From Gnetum montanum (taxonomy: Eukaryota > Streptophyta > Gnetopsida > Gnetales > Gnetaceae), in contig MNCI01033465.1 in the NCBI GenBank assembly GCA_015680685.1, positions 517,090 to 581,089 on the forward strand: DNA of 64,000 nucleotides. The letters are read 5' to 3'. The notes below the pieces were generated by a model. It made no database searches, was not told where the DNA came from, and saw only the letters and a list, made by a program, of their open reading frames with translations. Positions within the stretch are counted from its first letter, which is position 1. Each line of letters opens with the position of its first letter. Below, in pieces: positions 1-11,860 of the stretch. Both the position numbers and the translations under genes were made by a program.

Positions 1-837
1 AAATGATATTACATCTTCTATCACTTGAATGTAATATAAATTATCTTAAAAATAATGAATAAAAATTTATTAAAAATATGGTAAATAAAAAATATATTGG
101 AAGGGTGATAGTATTTTTGGAAAAAATAAAAATTAATCTTTTTCATTGGGTAAATTATTTTGTATGAATAATATGAATAAAAAATACTATTTGAAACTTA
201 TAGGAGAATTTTATAGATTTATCAAACTAGTTCAATTGTGGGTGAACTTTGCATTGAAAGAAGACAAAAGAAAGGAGAAAAAGAGAAGTACCATCCAATC
301 CCATGCTTAAAAGAATATATGATGTCTTTTTTTTTGAACAAGTAAAAAGAGATTATATTCATTAAATGAGATTTGAAGTACAATGAAGTTTCTTGGGATC
401 TTAACAATAAACTAAGATCATTATCATCCTAGCCTTGTTCCATTGCCCCCTAGAATCAACTCATAACATCAAGCTTTCAAATCAAGAGTCCTACCACTTG
501 ACCAATACCTCATTGTTAGTTTGCAAAACATTCATCTTCACATGAGACTAATCTAATACTATTCAAGGAAATTAAAATGGTAAGAGTGTAAGGCTTTAAG
601 ACTCCATAATCAAATTCCATTTCATAGACAACATTTTTCTTTTAATTTTTTAATGCTAGTGACCATACTCTAATGATCTTTGGTCCCTTCAAATTTTTTA
701 TTTTTTTCCCTACTAACACAACATGTTTGGGACCATCACTTGGAATGATGGTAGGGTTCTTGTTTCTCAAGTTGTAAGACCTAAGTTTGAACTTAGGCGT
801 AACCCTTTGAAAGAGGTTATGCTTTCAGTCATCTATC
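1..837. other. AT-rich intergenic DNA, no gene seen
   Basis: Strongly AT-rich sequence with short homopolymer runs and no open frame that resembles a known protein. The 61-codon minus-strand frame at 222-407 has no recognisable motif and is not supported. Confidence 0.6.
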
Positions 838-897
838 ACCCTCCTAGGAATCTGCCTACCCTCCTAGGAATCTGCGTGCCCTCCTAGGAATCTGCCT
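838..897. repeat. 20-bp tandem repeat, three copies
   Basis: Three head-to-tail copies of ACCCTCCTAGGAATCTGCCT, differing at one or two positions near the unit ends. Non-coding context. It is a small minisatellite and is seen directly. Confidence 0.85.
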
Positions 898-1079
898 TGG
901 CAGGATGAGCATTGAGCATGTGGGTGATGATCCTATATATGCTACCAAAGCACTCTAAAATCTAATAATTTATTGAGTTCTACCAAGCTAAGTCCAAGTT
1001 GTTATAAGAGCTTGTAAAGATTTTGATATAATAAAATGTGCAAAAATATATGATTACTATTTTCACAAGCATTCTTATA

Positions 1080-1257
1080 AAAACATCTATTAACCATCAT
1101 CCATCCTTGTTTCGACAAAAACATCTATTAACCATCATCCTTCATCCATCCTTGTTTCAACAAAAACATCTATTAACCATCATCCTTGTTGCAACAAAAA
1201 CATCTATTAACCATCATCCATCCTTGTTTCAACAATCCTTGTTTCAACAAATTATTT
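1080..1257. repeat. Minisatellite of about 38 bp
   Basis: Four diverged copies of a unit built from AACATCTATTAACCATCATC followed by a CATCCTTGTTTCAACA-like part. Unit length varies because the CATCC segment itself is duplicated in one copy, and the array ends with an extra half unit. The 75-codon open frame across it only reflects the repeat having no stops. Confidence 0.8.
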
Positions 1258-2522
1258 ATTGTTAAAATTTTTCATTTCCATCCCCACTCTCCCTCAAGAA
1301 AAAAGAAAAGGGGGAAAAAAACAAGGATTACAAACTTTGTAAATTAGACCTGCTTTTTCCTAACAAATAGCTTCTTTATTTGCTTCACTTATACATACAT
1401 TATCGTATATACCTATCCCAACTTTTAGGATTGTTTGGTTTTTCGATAACATTGATTTCTCAAACCCATCATTACTATGCTGAGATTTCAAACATTGATT
1501 TCTCATCCATGAACATAAGGACATCCATGAACGTAAGGACGCACTAGCGAGGTTACTGCAGTCAGCACCGTGTAACAATCAATGATCCGATTAACTCGAA
1601 GATACTGCTTAAAATGCAAATTAGGTCCATCTTACAATAATGACTTCTTCACTGTAAAAATCGAACGCTTTCCACTTCGACTACAAAAAAGAACTAGATG
1701 CTGTCTCCACGTAGAGTAGACACCATGATCCATACCATGCCAGCGTAAACTGATCATTCTTTTTTTAATTCCAGAGTATCCGTCCGGCTTTCCGATAAAG
1801 GCTTCCTGGACCCGCTTTGAAATCCGGTTTTGATTCCCAAGGAAAAAATTATTCCAACTTTAGCTTTAGCAAAGGGTGAGGAATCAGCCGCAGCAGACGA
1901 TCAACGATAGGCATCTCGGCCTATCTCAATTTATCTGATTGCGCTTTGCAGGCGTCCAGAAGCCGATTCCATTAGTTCACTTCAACTTGTCAGGGCACGC
2001 AGATCGAGTGTAGATGTGTCCTTACCGTTTTAAATTTTCTATGAACCGGACGTGGGCACTTATAAACCATGAACTGCCGCTAGTCTTCTGCCAACAAATA
2101 ATCTATACCCTGCAGAAAAAGTTACTGTTGCTGCTGCAATAATATCAGCGACACCACCCAAGGCGTGCTTCGGTATCCGCATCCGTGATCGATCGATTCG
2201 TTTAACTGGGTTACCTAAATAGGATACCCAGCTTTGCAGTACTGCACTATAATCGAAAGTTTCTTAAAGGGAATGGAAGATTCTGGAACTCCTCAACAGC
2301 ATTTACAGTGACAACCAGTCCAGGAACCACATGGGCTCAACCGCTGAAATCCGCTTATAGAAGATTCAGAACATGAACGAAAAATCGAAGAAGTTTTTAT
2401 CCACCACAAGAAGATAACAGTCTAGCACCAATGCATGCATTTGAAAACGAAAATTATGAAAATTGAAGTTCAAATCCCCTAAATCCTACGCAACAAGCAA
2501 AAGGATAAACTATATTTCAGCT
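1258..2522. other. Intergenic DNA 3' of the LEA_2 gene
   Basis: Mixed-composition sequence with no supported exon. An 18-bp unit (CATCCATGAACATAAGGA-like) is duplicated in tandem at about 1504-1540, and AACATTGATTTCTC occurs twice just before it. No transposon motif was recognised, so this is probably host intergenic DNA. Confidence 0.5.
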
Positions 2523-2528
2523 TTTATT
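2523..2528 (-). terminator. Possible poly(A) signal of the LEA_2 gene
   Basis: AATAAA on the minus strand about 200 nt downstream of the LEA_2 stop codon, in an A/T-rich stretch. Position and sequence suit a plant polyadenylation signal. Inference only. Confidence 0.4.
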
Positions 2529-2729
2529 TGGGAGAAAGCAGAATGCTATTCACCGTTCTCCGAAATTACAGACTGCAGACTTTAGACTACAGACAAAACT
2601 AGATGCAACCATAATACAAACAACAGATCCATTTCCTTTGGAGTGGATCTGGCGTCTAAACAACCATAATGATCTTGAAAGACTCCCTGACGCCTGATTC
2701 ACCATGAAAAGTGGATATTGAGCACAAAA

Positions 2730-3383
2730 TCAGATATGGACATGGCAAGGCTGGGCGAAGGCAATGGGTTTCTTGGTGCTCAGGAAGAGATCACAGGAGA
2801 CTCTGAGATGATAGTGGTGGGAGCTCCAGACGCCACCATTGGTGAAGCGCAACCTGCTCAGCATGTGCAGCCTGATCTGTACAACCCCAAAGTACTGTTC
2901 TTGCTGCAAAATCTCATCTGCAGAGAAGGGAAACATAAGGGGGATTTCTCCTGACAGCACAGGAGTGAACACTATGATGCTTCTCTTGCCTTGGTAGATG
3001 CTGTCCCCAAGGACAAGCACAGGGGTGATGGGTTCATCCCTCCACATGCCAAACGCCACCAGTCTGTAGTACCTCAGTCCCAATCTCTTGTTGGGGTTGA
3101 CTGCCGCCACTGTGAATCTCATGCTGCTGCTCAGCACCCCATTACTGACATTCAATCTGGTTATGGCTGCTTCTTCCACATAGAACCTTGGCTTGTGAGG
3201 TCGGTAAACTAGCCAAAGAACCAGAGTTGTTATGGCTGCCAGAATAACTAGCACAGCCAATATCTGTGACACAATCAGGGCTGGTTTGATCCTCCTGAAT
3301 GGTCTGCTGCGTTTATCTGCAGGTGGGTGAGAACGCTGTTGTGCTTCATCTTCTTGGGGCTTCTGCTCTTCCCCTTCTGCCAT
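2730..3383 (-). CDS. NDR1/HIN1-like (LEA_2) membrane protein
   Basis: A 217-residue intronless protein of the NDR1/HIN1-like family, whose members sit in the plasma membrane and are linked to pathogen responses and stress. The N-terminus is hydrophilic and charged (residues 1-30, rich in E, Q, K, R), then one hydrophobic segment spans about residues 36-59. Directly after it comes the family signature YRPHKPRF (about 60-67). The outer LEA_2 beta domain follows with NPNKRLGLRYY (about 96-106), YQG (about 130-132) and HYHLRVSC (about 190-197). The frame is open 48 codons further upstream, but I chose the ATG at 3383-3381: it has a good AACCATGG context, gives the normal family length, and the extra upstream residues look like translated leader. 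It is the only clean host gene in the window, with no frameshift or internal stop. The exact subfamily and role cannot be told from sequence alone. Confidence 0.88.
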   Translation of the reverse strand: MAEGEEQKPQEDEAQQRSHPPADKRSRPFRRIKPALIVSQILAVLVILAAITTLVLWLVYRPHKPRFYVEEAAITRLNVSNGVLSSSMRFTVAAVNPNKRLGLRYYRLVAFGMWRDEPITPVLVLGDSIYQGKRSIIVFTPVLSGEIPLMFPFSADEILQQEQYFGVVQIRLHMLSRLRFTNGGVWSSHHYHLRVSCDLFLSTKKPIAFAQPCHVHI

Positions 3384-3473
3384 GGTTGTCTTGCTCTGTG
3401 AAGCTGTCCCAGAATGAGTGATGAAGCAGAGTGCAGAGTGAAGACTCCAGGAGGTCGGGGTGAGAAGTGACGG

Positions 3474-3480
3474 ATATAAG
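3474..3480 (-). promoter_or_regulatory. Weak TATA-like box for the LEA_2 gene
   Basis: TTATATC on the minus strand about 90 nt upstream of the chosen ATG, followed by a pyrimidine-rich CT leader typical of plant 5' UTRs. It would leave a 5' UTR of roughly 60 nt. Position-based inference. Confidence 0.3.
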
Positions 3481-3540
3481 ATGAGATCAGGGGGAATCTT
3501 CTTGAACAACAGCTGTAGGCCTACCAAGAGCTATAGCGGG

Positions 3541-4746
3541 CAACGTGGCAGCAGCCTCTTATGTTTTCTACCGCCCTTGTGAATTTATCCTGTCTCTCGC
3601 TGCTTCAACATTAAGCAATTCTAAGGTCGCTCAGGTGATCAGTTTCGTTTACTGGGGATGCCCATATTTCAAAACCCTTAATAGTTACAAGTATTTGTCT
3701 TTTGTCACCTCCTGCAGTCATCAATCACTTCGTTTTTGTTCCATGTAATTCGGTCGAAGGAGGAGGTTTTTAGCGTTTCGTTTAATTTATTTGGGCACAT
3801 GGGCCTCGGGTTTTTACAGGCAGTTGATGCTGTTGGGATGATGTGCATTGAGTTGTCTTTAAACCAGTATCAACTCCCTTCAGTATTAACGCTTCAAGTT
3901 GCATGTTATAATAACAAATCTTAAACTTTTTGCCTTCGCTTTTTCTGGTCTAATATTCTTTCTTATTTTGCTGAATCCCACGCTGAACCAATTCAACTGC
4001 AATGTGGAGCATGCGGTAACCTTTTAAAAATCTCTCGGGACATTTCTGAACCAACGCCGTCATTGTATAACTTTATTCATTTTATGATGTGCAATTTAGA
4101 ATTTAATTCTCTTAAATTAAAAAGAACGAATTTGACAGGGTTATGGTGTAGGCTTGCTTGGTTTTAATGCTCCAACGGCCTTGCAATAAATGCTCACTGA
4201 AAAAGGCATATTTTATCTGTCAAATTCAGTTCCGAGGAAGACTGAAAAAGCCTTGGGAAGGAATAAAACTGTGTTAGAGCATCAGAACCAGCTGGATGCA
4301 GGGCTGTGTGAATTAAAGAAATGCAAATAAATAACTGGCCAGCTTACATACGTTAAGAATGGGAAAAAGAGAGAGAACAGAACCGAGAAAAAATATGAAC
4401 AATCTTACATGTGTGGGGTGCCTGCGACACTATTGCTTGGTACTTGTATGTTATTTGGGTGGTTGAAATAAAAAATTAGGTAGGGATGAAAAAGATAGTT
4501 GGAATTGTTGGGATTTTTTTAAATCTTAATCACATCTTCATCGAAAAATCTAGACATTAACAATCTTTGACATGGACAATCAATGGGTCTAGGTTTGGGC
4601 AAAGTCAATAGACCTATAAAAGAGGAAAATAGGAATGATATTTTTAATTAAAGCTCATAGTAGCTATCTTTTTGCATAATTTAAATTTTTCTTTGGAATC
4701 TTGAGTAGTTTATTTTTTTAGGAAATCTTTTTAAGCTAAACCACAA
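3541..4746. other. Intergenic DNA upstream of the LEA_2 gene
   Basis: No supported gene. The short plus-strand frames at 3545-3748 and 3736-3924 have no recognisable domain. Near the right end (about 4500-4740) there is a CTATAAAAGAGG box preceded by a TGTTGGGATTTT start, which resembles a degraded LTR. With no partner copy I leave it unassigned. Confidence 0.45.
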
Positions 4747-5289
4747 TGTAACACCCCGCCCTAGCTAGGGCAGGGTGATGCCTAGGATCACTAGTAATCT
4801 TACAACGGAAGCATGATAACTAAAAACCAATGATGTGTAGAATACATGATATTAAGGAAGGTCAAACTACACAGAAATTTCATACCAAAGCAAAAACTAA
4901 ACATACATTTCAATTTATAAAACTGCATGTCTCTACATAAATCAAAATATGCATTGCTTTGCTAAAACACAAAAGCACATGAATATCATCATCACATATA
5001 TAAGAGTACAAAGAGTTTCATACAACGATACATAGTCCATACTACTATATATGAAAATATACATTAACCGAGCACTAAAGATTTTTCCCTTTAGTTTATC
5101 TCTCTGTGCTTGTCTAGGCTCCTACGCCTTTCACCTGTAATTAATTAAAGTTAGTACACAACTGAGTGGGAAGCCTTTACACTTCCCCTGCTAGATGGTC
5201 GACAAGTGTTGCACTAGAGGATCGTAGTGGGGTACAAGGAAATCTGCAATAACTATTAGTCTTATGCATGCTCAAAACAACTCACCCAC
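4747..5289 (-). mobile_element. Element I: chromovirus-type LTR, left fragment
   Basis: Begins TGTAACACCCCG, which is inverted-complementary in style to the other end of the same LTR (GGGATATAACA at 38822-38832), and contains a CCCTAGCTAGGG palindrome. The LTR is split by elements A and C; its parts are 4747-5289, 23999-25711 and 38282-38832, together about 2.8 kb. Long LTRs are known in the Del/Tekay chromoviruses, and the chromodomain next to the right part supports this. Minus orientation. The joining of the three parts is inferred from perfect target duplications at both insertions. Confidence 0.55.
5285..5289. repeat. Target site duplication of element A, left
   Basis: CCCAC directly before the LTR start TGATGAG. 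The same five bases directly follow the far LTR end at 23994-23998, so the two LTRs belong to one insertion. Confidence 0.9.
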
Positions 5290-5620
5290 TGATGAGTTAT
5301 CATTTTGTTGGCCGCAATATCGCATACCTGTCTCCTCATCTATAAATAAGAGGTAGAGAGATTTGATAGGGAGTTTTTTAGAATTTCTTTTAAGTGTTTA
5401 GTTTTAAGTAGTTCTTCTTTCAACCCTTCTCTCCCAGTGCATGCTCACAGTGTGGTGATTGTAATTGTATGGCATCCTTATTCAAGTGTGACGTACTTGG
5501 ACATGCACATGACCGGCAATAAAGATCGAGATTACTTCATCATTGTAGCATCCACTTAGCTTAATTGTTTATTTATTTATTTAATTGTCATTTACTGCTT
5601 TCTTAGTTAATATCTCTTCA
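5290..5620 (+). repeat. 5' LTR of A, truncated by N gap
   Basis: Matches 23191 onward of the 3' LTR with roughly 7% substitutions by hand count, mostly transitions, plus a small indel at a GATATC-rich site. Contains the TATA box CTATAAATA (5340-5348) and an AATAAA signal (5518-5523). Confidence 0.9.
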
Positions 5621-6490
5621 NNNNNNNNNNNNNNNNNNNNNNNNNNNNNNNNNNNNNNNNNNNNNNNNNNNNNNNNNNNNNNNNNNNNNNNNNNNNNNNN
5701 NNNNNNNNNNNNNNNNNNNNNNNNNNNNNNNNNNNNNNNNNNNNNNNNNNNNNNNNNNNNNNNNNNNNNNNNNNNNNNNNNNNNNNNNNNNNNNNNNNNN
5801 NNNNNNNNNNNNNNNNNNNNNNNNNNNNNNNNNNNNNNNNNNNNNNNNNNNNNNNNNNNNNNNNNNNNNNNNNNNNNNNNNNNNNNNNNNNNNNNNNNNN
5901 NNNNNNNNNNNNNNNNNNNNNNNNNNNNNNNNNNNNNNNNNNNNNNNNNNNNNNNNNNNNNNNNNNNNNNNNNNNNNNNNNNNNNNNNNNNNNNNNNNNN
6001 NNNNNNNNNNNNNNNNNNNNNNNNNNNNNNNNNNNNNNNNNNNNNNNNNNNNNNNNNNNNNNNNNNNNNNNNNNNNNNNNNNNNNNNNNNNNNNNNNNNN
6101 NNNNNNNNNNNNNNNNNNNNNNNNNNNNNNNNNNNNNNNNNNNNNNNNNNNNNNNNNNNNNNNNNNNNNNNNNNNNNNNNNNNNNNNNNNNNNNNNNNNN
6201 NNNNNNNNNNNNNNNNNNNNNNNNNNNNNNNNNNNNNNNNNNNNNNNNNNNNNNNNNNNNNNNNNNNNNNNNNNNNNNNNNNNNNNNNNNNNNNNNNNNN
6301 NNNNNNNNNNNNNNNNNNNNNNNNNNNNNNNNNNNNNNNNNNNNNNNNNNNNNNNNNNNNNNNNNNNNNNNNNNNNNNNNNNNNNNNNNNNNNNNNNNNN
6401 NNNNNNNNNNNNNNNNNNNNNNNNNNNNNNNNNNNNNNNNNNNNNNNNNNNNNNNNNNNNNNNNNNNNNNNNNNNNNNNNNNNNNNNNNN
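5621..6490. other. Run of N (assembly gap)
   Basis: 870 N. From related element E, the missing part should hold the rest of the 5' LTR, the tRNA-Asp primer site and about half of gag. That would need more than 870 bases, so the gap length is probably an estimate or A has a deletion there. Confidence 0.95.
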
Positions 6491-7798
6491 AAGAGAAACC
6501 CTAGGGATGTATGCCCAAGGTCAACTATACGAACTACGAACCCATCAATTCCAAGAGCTTATTAAGCGGGTAGCAAAAGAAGAAGGAGAAATGGCTAGAT
6601 GGGAGAGTGTTGAAAAACATCAATGGGACGAGAATCTTAACTTAACAGAGGTCCATAATCACAAAAAGGAGAAATCAACCTATCTCAAGGAGGAAGAACC
6701 ATCTTTGCCAGTACAAAAATCATTAGAGAAATCGAGGCAAAGATCAATAAGAGGCTAGAATGGATGCATAAAAAGTGTGAAGAATATATCAATATTATTA
6801 GAGATAGAGTTTTGACAACCCGAGAAGCAGGACGAAATATCATTAGACATTCGGAAAGAAGGGATGAGGAAAATAAGAGCTCCACAGCTAATCATACATA
6901 TGAATGCAACATTTGCCTATACGATCACCCTAAGGGCCAATGCCCAATCTTGTTACATTTATATGAGCATTGGGGAAACACATTACACCCAGAGTTCGTA
7001 CAGAGATATTGTGTTCGATCATAGTGACAACAATCCCAGTCATGGGGGAAACCATCCCTAAATTAGAGACACCCTTCATATCATCTTAATCCAAATGCTT
7101 ATCTAGTCCAATATCCTATTTCCCCAACTCGGTCAACATACTCTATCTTGCCGCATTATCATTCTCCTCAGTACTATCAGCCCATGTCCTCAACACAATC
7201 ATCGCCTTGTGTACCTTACAATTCTTCCAAATTTCAACATTCTCATCCTTTTCCTCCTTCTACATCGCCACCAATTGTTCCTGAAGTGTCTGCACCACAG
7301 CAACAACCCACGAATGTTACTTGTGCTACTATTGCCAACAACAGTGAGAGACCTCCTCAACATCAGAGACATCCCTTCTTTAGACATGACTATAGGAAGG
7401 GACAACACAGTTCCGAGGTCGCTGCATTCTCCAACTCAGCACAAGTCCAGCACTGTGGTGCATCCTTCTCTTCCAACCCAATTCCTCGTGTTACTTGATC
7501 AAGGCCACCAATTAACACTCCAACATCCATATGGCCCAATGAATATAGCCATGGAGAGCAACATCCTGATCCTTGCATATCATCTTATGGTCCCAAGTAT
7601 CATAGTGGGTCAACTCTTTATCCGGGAACCACATCTTATAAATTGCCTCTCTATGCTTACTATAATCAGATGTGTGAACCCCAATGGGGTAAGTATGACC
7701 AAGTTTCAATATTTCCAACATGCAAGCATCCTCATCTTTCAACTATTAATCCTTGCCATGCTCAATCGTTTAGTTATGGGGGATATCCCCCATTCTAA
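6491..7798 (+). pseudogene. gag of A, C-terminal part, broken
   Basis: Capsid/nucleocapsid polyprotein of a Ty3/gypsy element, which would package element RNA in cytoplasmic particles. The first part carries the end of the retrotransposon gag domain (ETLGMYAQGQLYELRTHQFQ region). A frameshift before about 6735 leads to the frame with the zinc knuckle CNICLYDHPKGQC (about 6905-6943), a C-x2-C-x3-H-x4-C box one residue shorter than the usual CCHC knuckle. A Pro/Tyr/Gln-rich tail follows and ends in YGGYPPF before TAA at 7796-7798. In-frame stops at about 7022, 7025, 7064 and 7496 break it. Beyond the last stop the frame remains readable for 99 codons. No protease follows. Homologous to the gag of E at 56481-58454. 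Confidence 0.82.
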
Positions 7799-9544
7799 TA
7801 ACAAGCAGGATTAATAAATATTTTTCATTTTCTTTAATTTTACAATTTTTTGTTTTCCAGTTTTTTAATTTTTTTAATTTCTTGTTTTATCTTTTTGTCT
7901 TTTTATCTTTTTACAAGTAATCTCGTCTACGAATAAAACACTCATGTGGCTCATTGGTTGAGGTGTGTTCTATGTTATCAAGTCTCGAACGATCAATTAT
8001 TTGGACAGTGAGCTCATTACACCCACTCATCTATCCTACAAATAAGAGGTTTTGTTCGAGGATACAATGATATTCTTGACATTCTTAAAACTTAAAATTA
8101 ATTTTGTCTTCATTGTACCCAGAATGAAGAAGGATGGATCAAGAGGGAATGATTAGGGTGTGACATCAAGGGGACTTGCAGATTCTCTTTGGTGACATCT
8201 ATGGGAGTTATCATGCAACATGGTTGTACTAAGATCCTTGTAGATCTAACGAAAAATAGAAGTAAGAGTAATAAAAAAGCACTCAAAAATCCAATGCTGT
8301 TCTAGGGGGTCCCACTAGAAAGACATGCACCCATGCCTGAAAGTTGGTGGCTTCTCTGGATTCAGCAAGCATCAAAAAGAAAAAAAAAAAGAAAAAGAAA
8401 AAAAGAAAAAGAGGAGGAAGTGCCACAAAGCAAAAATCACTCCTCCCTTGAACCAAATGCCAAGTGATCGTACGCCTTGTTTTTCTGGTACTCTCATAGT
8501 CACTCATCATGGCATGAAACAATGCGGTGTCACTAATCAGAGGAATGGACTTGGTCTTGATTTTGGAATGATGGGTTCATGACACATTAATCATGCTTTA
8601 CATGCAGGATTCATTGTGCCCTGGGTCGATTTCTTCATGTCCCATTCTCTACAATCCCTTCTATACCCCGTCTCACCTCGTTGTTCATGTAATTGTAACT
8701 CGTGTCTTGTGTAGCATAGAATTTTGACGTCATTCCGATGATACTTACATGTGTGTGTTTTGTGGAACGAGTTTGGATTACATTTAACCCTTCGAGTGCC
8801 CACGGACACTTTTAAGTGTGATTACGCAAAGGCATTATAGGTTGGAACCTGCTTTGGTGAGGACCCACTTGCGTAATTTTTGTAATTTGCACTCATAACA
8901 CATCTTCCACACACCATCTACTACCCTTAGCATATTTTCAATGATATTCTTTCCCTTATTACTATCCCTCTGAATTCCAACATTCCTATGAACCATCACA
9001 TGGCCTTTTTCTCTCCCTTACCACCCAAGGCCCTTATTGATCAATTCCACCCACACATAATTATTTGTGCCTTCAGAACTAGTTAAATTACCCTAGAACC
9101 CTTTTTCACTTGTCCACATGTCTTTAGTATACATTGTTAATTTTAGAAAAATCTTAAAATTCGGTATATTGTGTTGTGCCTTAAATATCTTAGATTGTAG
9201 TTCGCTGGTCCTCTGATTTTCATTTCATCTAAACCCATTTGAACCCGGAGTGTTCAACTCAGTTGTGGGGGAGGGGAACACATCGAATAGTGCATAACTT
9301 TTTTGAAATTTGTCATTGCTCGAAGGACATTATCAAAGGTAATTAGCTATTAAAATTAAGATAAGTGTGTCAAAAATAATTTTATCCCCTTAGCTACACT
9401 GGAAAAATATATTTGGAAACCACCTAAGCAGAAAGGACTTAATATTATGATCTTTCGAGGACATGTAATTAACGTCACATAGAGATAAAAACAATTCCAT
9501 TAAGGCAAGCAGTAAGGTATAACCTAACTTTGGAAACAACCTTA
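7799..9544 (+). other. Spacer of A between gag and aORF
   Basis: Non-coding. Starts with a T-rich stretch, then a purine-rich run at about 8374-8417. Two blocks are shared with other elements: GTGTGACATCAAGGGGACT (8158-8176) and GGTGAGGACCCACTT (8856-8870). No pol domain is present in any frame. E carries the same spacer on the other strand. Confidence 0.75.
9259..9278 (+). promoter_or_regulatory. Internal polypurine-tract-like sequence of A
   Basis: TCAGTTGTGGGGGAGGGGAA closely resembles the terminal tract before the 3' LTR (TCAGTTGTGGGGGTA, 23176-23190). It could prime plus-strand DNA internally. Similar tracts lie after pol in B, C and D. Confidence 0.5.
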
Positions 9545-9571
9545 CTAACGATTGGCCCCGTGTGATTGTAG
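9545..9571 (+). promoter_or_regulatory. Branch point and 3' splice site before aORF of A
   Basis: CTAAC with its second A at 9548, then GTGATTGTAG ending at 9571, directly before ATG. Branch A to AG end is 23 nt. The same layout occurs in B, C and (with a mutated AG) E. It suggests the aORF is translated from a spliced RNA. Confidence 0.6.
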
Positions 9572-11860
9572 ATGGCCCCGAAACGTGGACAATAGGAAGG
9601 TCCTGCTCAAGGTGGGAGCAAATGGCCTAGGAGAGGCGAAGGACAAGTTCCTGCCAGACAACATGTAGAGTAGAAGGAACAATCATTTAACATTCACCAA
9701 GAGGGCCTTGTTAATGTATAATCAAGGCAGGTAGAAGGAGGAGCTATTGCAACACCTAAATAGGGACAACATCTCACATTGCCCCAAGATTGTATTCAGG
9801 CTATCCATGAAAGGTCCATCTTCACTGTAGTGATGGTGGAATTAAATTTTGAATCTTTCATAGGGTTTGCTCTAGAGGCCATTAGGGACCACCTCAAAGG
9901 GTCCCCATTATGGCCTATCCTCTCTCAAAGCAGTGCCTGGTACTTAGGGGAAATGTACCAATTTTGGCACAATAGGGAACAAGGCACCACGGTTAACATT
10001 TGTGGTGTGACAGTCGATTTCTTTGTCCAGGCCATTTTGGAAGTATTAAACCTTCCAAATATAGGGCCAAAGGTTGCTTAGTTGTCTACCCATTTAGACC
10101 TTGATGCACGATGAGTTTGGTTGGAAAGGGCATATGGCAAGAAAGATAAGACGTTTGGAGAGTTGACGATAGAAGAGAGGATCTACTTTAAAATAGGGAC
10201 TTATCACCTCTTCCCCACAAAGGGATTAAAAAGAATTTCAACATATGTTGTAAGAGGATGTGCAGTGTTGATGGGGAAGGTTAATGCTAACCTACCTCAT
10301 CTATATTTTACGGAGATCCTGAGGCGGTTTGAAGAACGGAAGACAGGGAAGCTTGCGTTGCCCTTCCCTTGTCTTATCAAGAAGCTGTGCAGACTTGTTG
10401 GTATCAGAGGATACAACAATGATGTCCTTAGAAAAGCCTAAAATTCTTCATATGCTGAACTACTAAAGCCACCAACTGCAAGAAAAATCACTAGTGAGAC
10501 GCTGGGGCCAGAACAAGAAAAAGAACAAACAGCAAGGCCAATTGCAACTCAACTTGCAAGACCCAGCCAACTTCCAAGCATGAGACCCAGCCAACAACAA
10601 GAAGTAGGGCCTAGCATGGGCCAGCAAGATCAATCGCCGCCACCGCAAGATTACAGACTGTCGATGAGCCATCTCTAGGCTATCAATGAGACGGTTAGTT
10701 GGGGAAGTCATGATGATGCAAATCTCTTCCGCATCATCGACGATGCCATACAGCCCACGGTTTCTTTGGATCGTGCAAAGGGAGAAGTGTCCATCCATAC
10801 AGGAGGAGAGAAGAGCACTTGGTCACAACAAATCTCAGGAAACACTACATCTTTTCAAGTGCAATTGGAAACTGGTGAAGGGGCCGCAGTGGTGGTCATG
10901 CAGTACCAGGATGCAGTAGAAGTGGTAGAAGTGGTCGCAGACCACATTAAGGAATAATTCAATGTACTTGTTGTGCTATTGGCAGACCTTACAGGAGCAC
11001 GAGATTCTCAAACTCTAGCTGGAACCTCAATGACTCTTGCAGAACATGAGGATGTACTTGATTGATTACTACAAATAGGATAGGTAATGACATCCCTTAG
11101 GATGTTATGGCAATTCAATCAATCCTCATTTCCACCAAAGGAAAGTTGGTCTTAACAGAGATGAGGGTCAAGCACACTGAAGCAGAGGTGCAAAAATTGT
11201 AAGAAAGGCTCGTGACCCTACAAGCAGCACAACGGGATCCTTTGCAATTTTTTCTTGCAGACCAGATGGACACATTCAAAACTGAGCAACTAACTAAATT
11301 ATTGATGAAGAATAAGAAGGTGGCAGAAGAAAAAGAGAAGGCTATTTGGGATGCCTCTGTAGCACAAGCATAAACTTATGCACATACCAAGGCACTCAAG
11401 GCCTTACAAGAGGAAAACAAGCAGCTTGTTGTTGACAACCTTTGGTTGACCTCTGTGGAAAAGAAAAAGAATGTTCTAGAGAAACATTTTCAACAATTAC
11501 AAGAACAACTCATCCGAGTCAATCAGGACATGAATCGTTTAGCTAGGAAAAATTGAACCCTCTTAATGGAGGAGGTACACACCATCCGCTAGAAGACGAC
11601 TATTGAAATAAACGTGTGGCAGAATGAGGCTAAACGAAATCCAAAGATAAAGGAGTACTTCTGGGACTAGGTGGGGATGTATAAACAAATCATTGAGAAG
11701 GAGATCCATATGGCCAAGGCCCACATCAATGCTATTAGTGCTCAACACACTAACTGGTGGGCCATATTGGACACATATGCATTTTTCCACTAGGCGGAAG
11801 TTAAGAACTAGGACTTGTAGATCCAAGATCTTATAGAATACATGGAGTTGGCAAACCTAT
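9572..11860 (+). pseudogene. aORF of A, first part, interrupted by B
   Basis: Accessory ORF of unknown role, starting ATGGCCCC (basic MAPKRGQ start) right after a likely 3' splice site. The N-terminal region (about 9779-10440) resembles the 'putative plant transposon protein' domain found in Athila-like plant elements, with WPILSQSSAWYLGEMYQFW and LPFPCLIKKLC as landmarks. A Pro/Gln-rich linker follows (about 10450-10670), then a long Lys/Glu/Gln-rich stretch with coiled-coil character (about 11100-11850). Many stops, often TAG where relatives have Gln codons, plus frameshifts after about 10670 and 10960 make it dead. B is inserted after the codons for about LANL. The remainder is at 22506-22999. 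Confidence 0.7.
11856..11860. repeat. Target site duplication of B, left
   Basis: CCTAT before the B LTR; CCTGT follows it at 22501-22505. One mismatch. Joining the flanks restores the aORF sequence of A (GGCAAACCTG), which independently confirms the insertion. Confidence 0.8.

Noticed and set aside
838-1260. CRISPR-like spacing of short repeats
   Set aside because: Repeats are contiguous without unique spacers, and the DNA is nuclear plant DNA.
1038-1265. 75-codon repetitive frame, briefly considered a repeat protein
   Set aside because: It is a minisatellite with varying unit length, so no frame is maintained across the units.
3541-4740. tRNA or other small RNA genes in the intergenic region
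   Set aside because: No cloverleaf with A and B boxes was found by eye; a tRNAscan run would be needed to exclude it formally.
5585-6565. 326-codon open frame across the N run
   Set aside because: Almost all of it is N, so it is not evidence of a gene. The real gag frame resumes at 6491 in another phase.
8283-8522. Open frames in the purine-rich stretch of A on both strands
   Set aside because: They are low-complexity Lys/Glu or Phe runs from the A/G-rich tract, with no counterpart protein in the related spacer of E.
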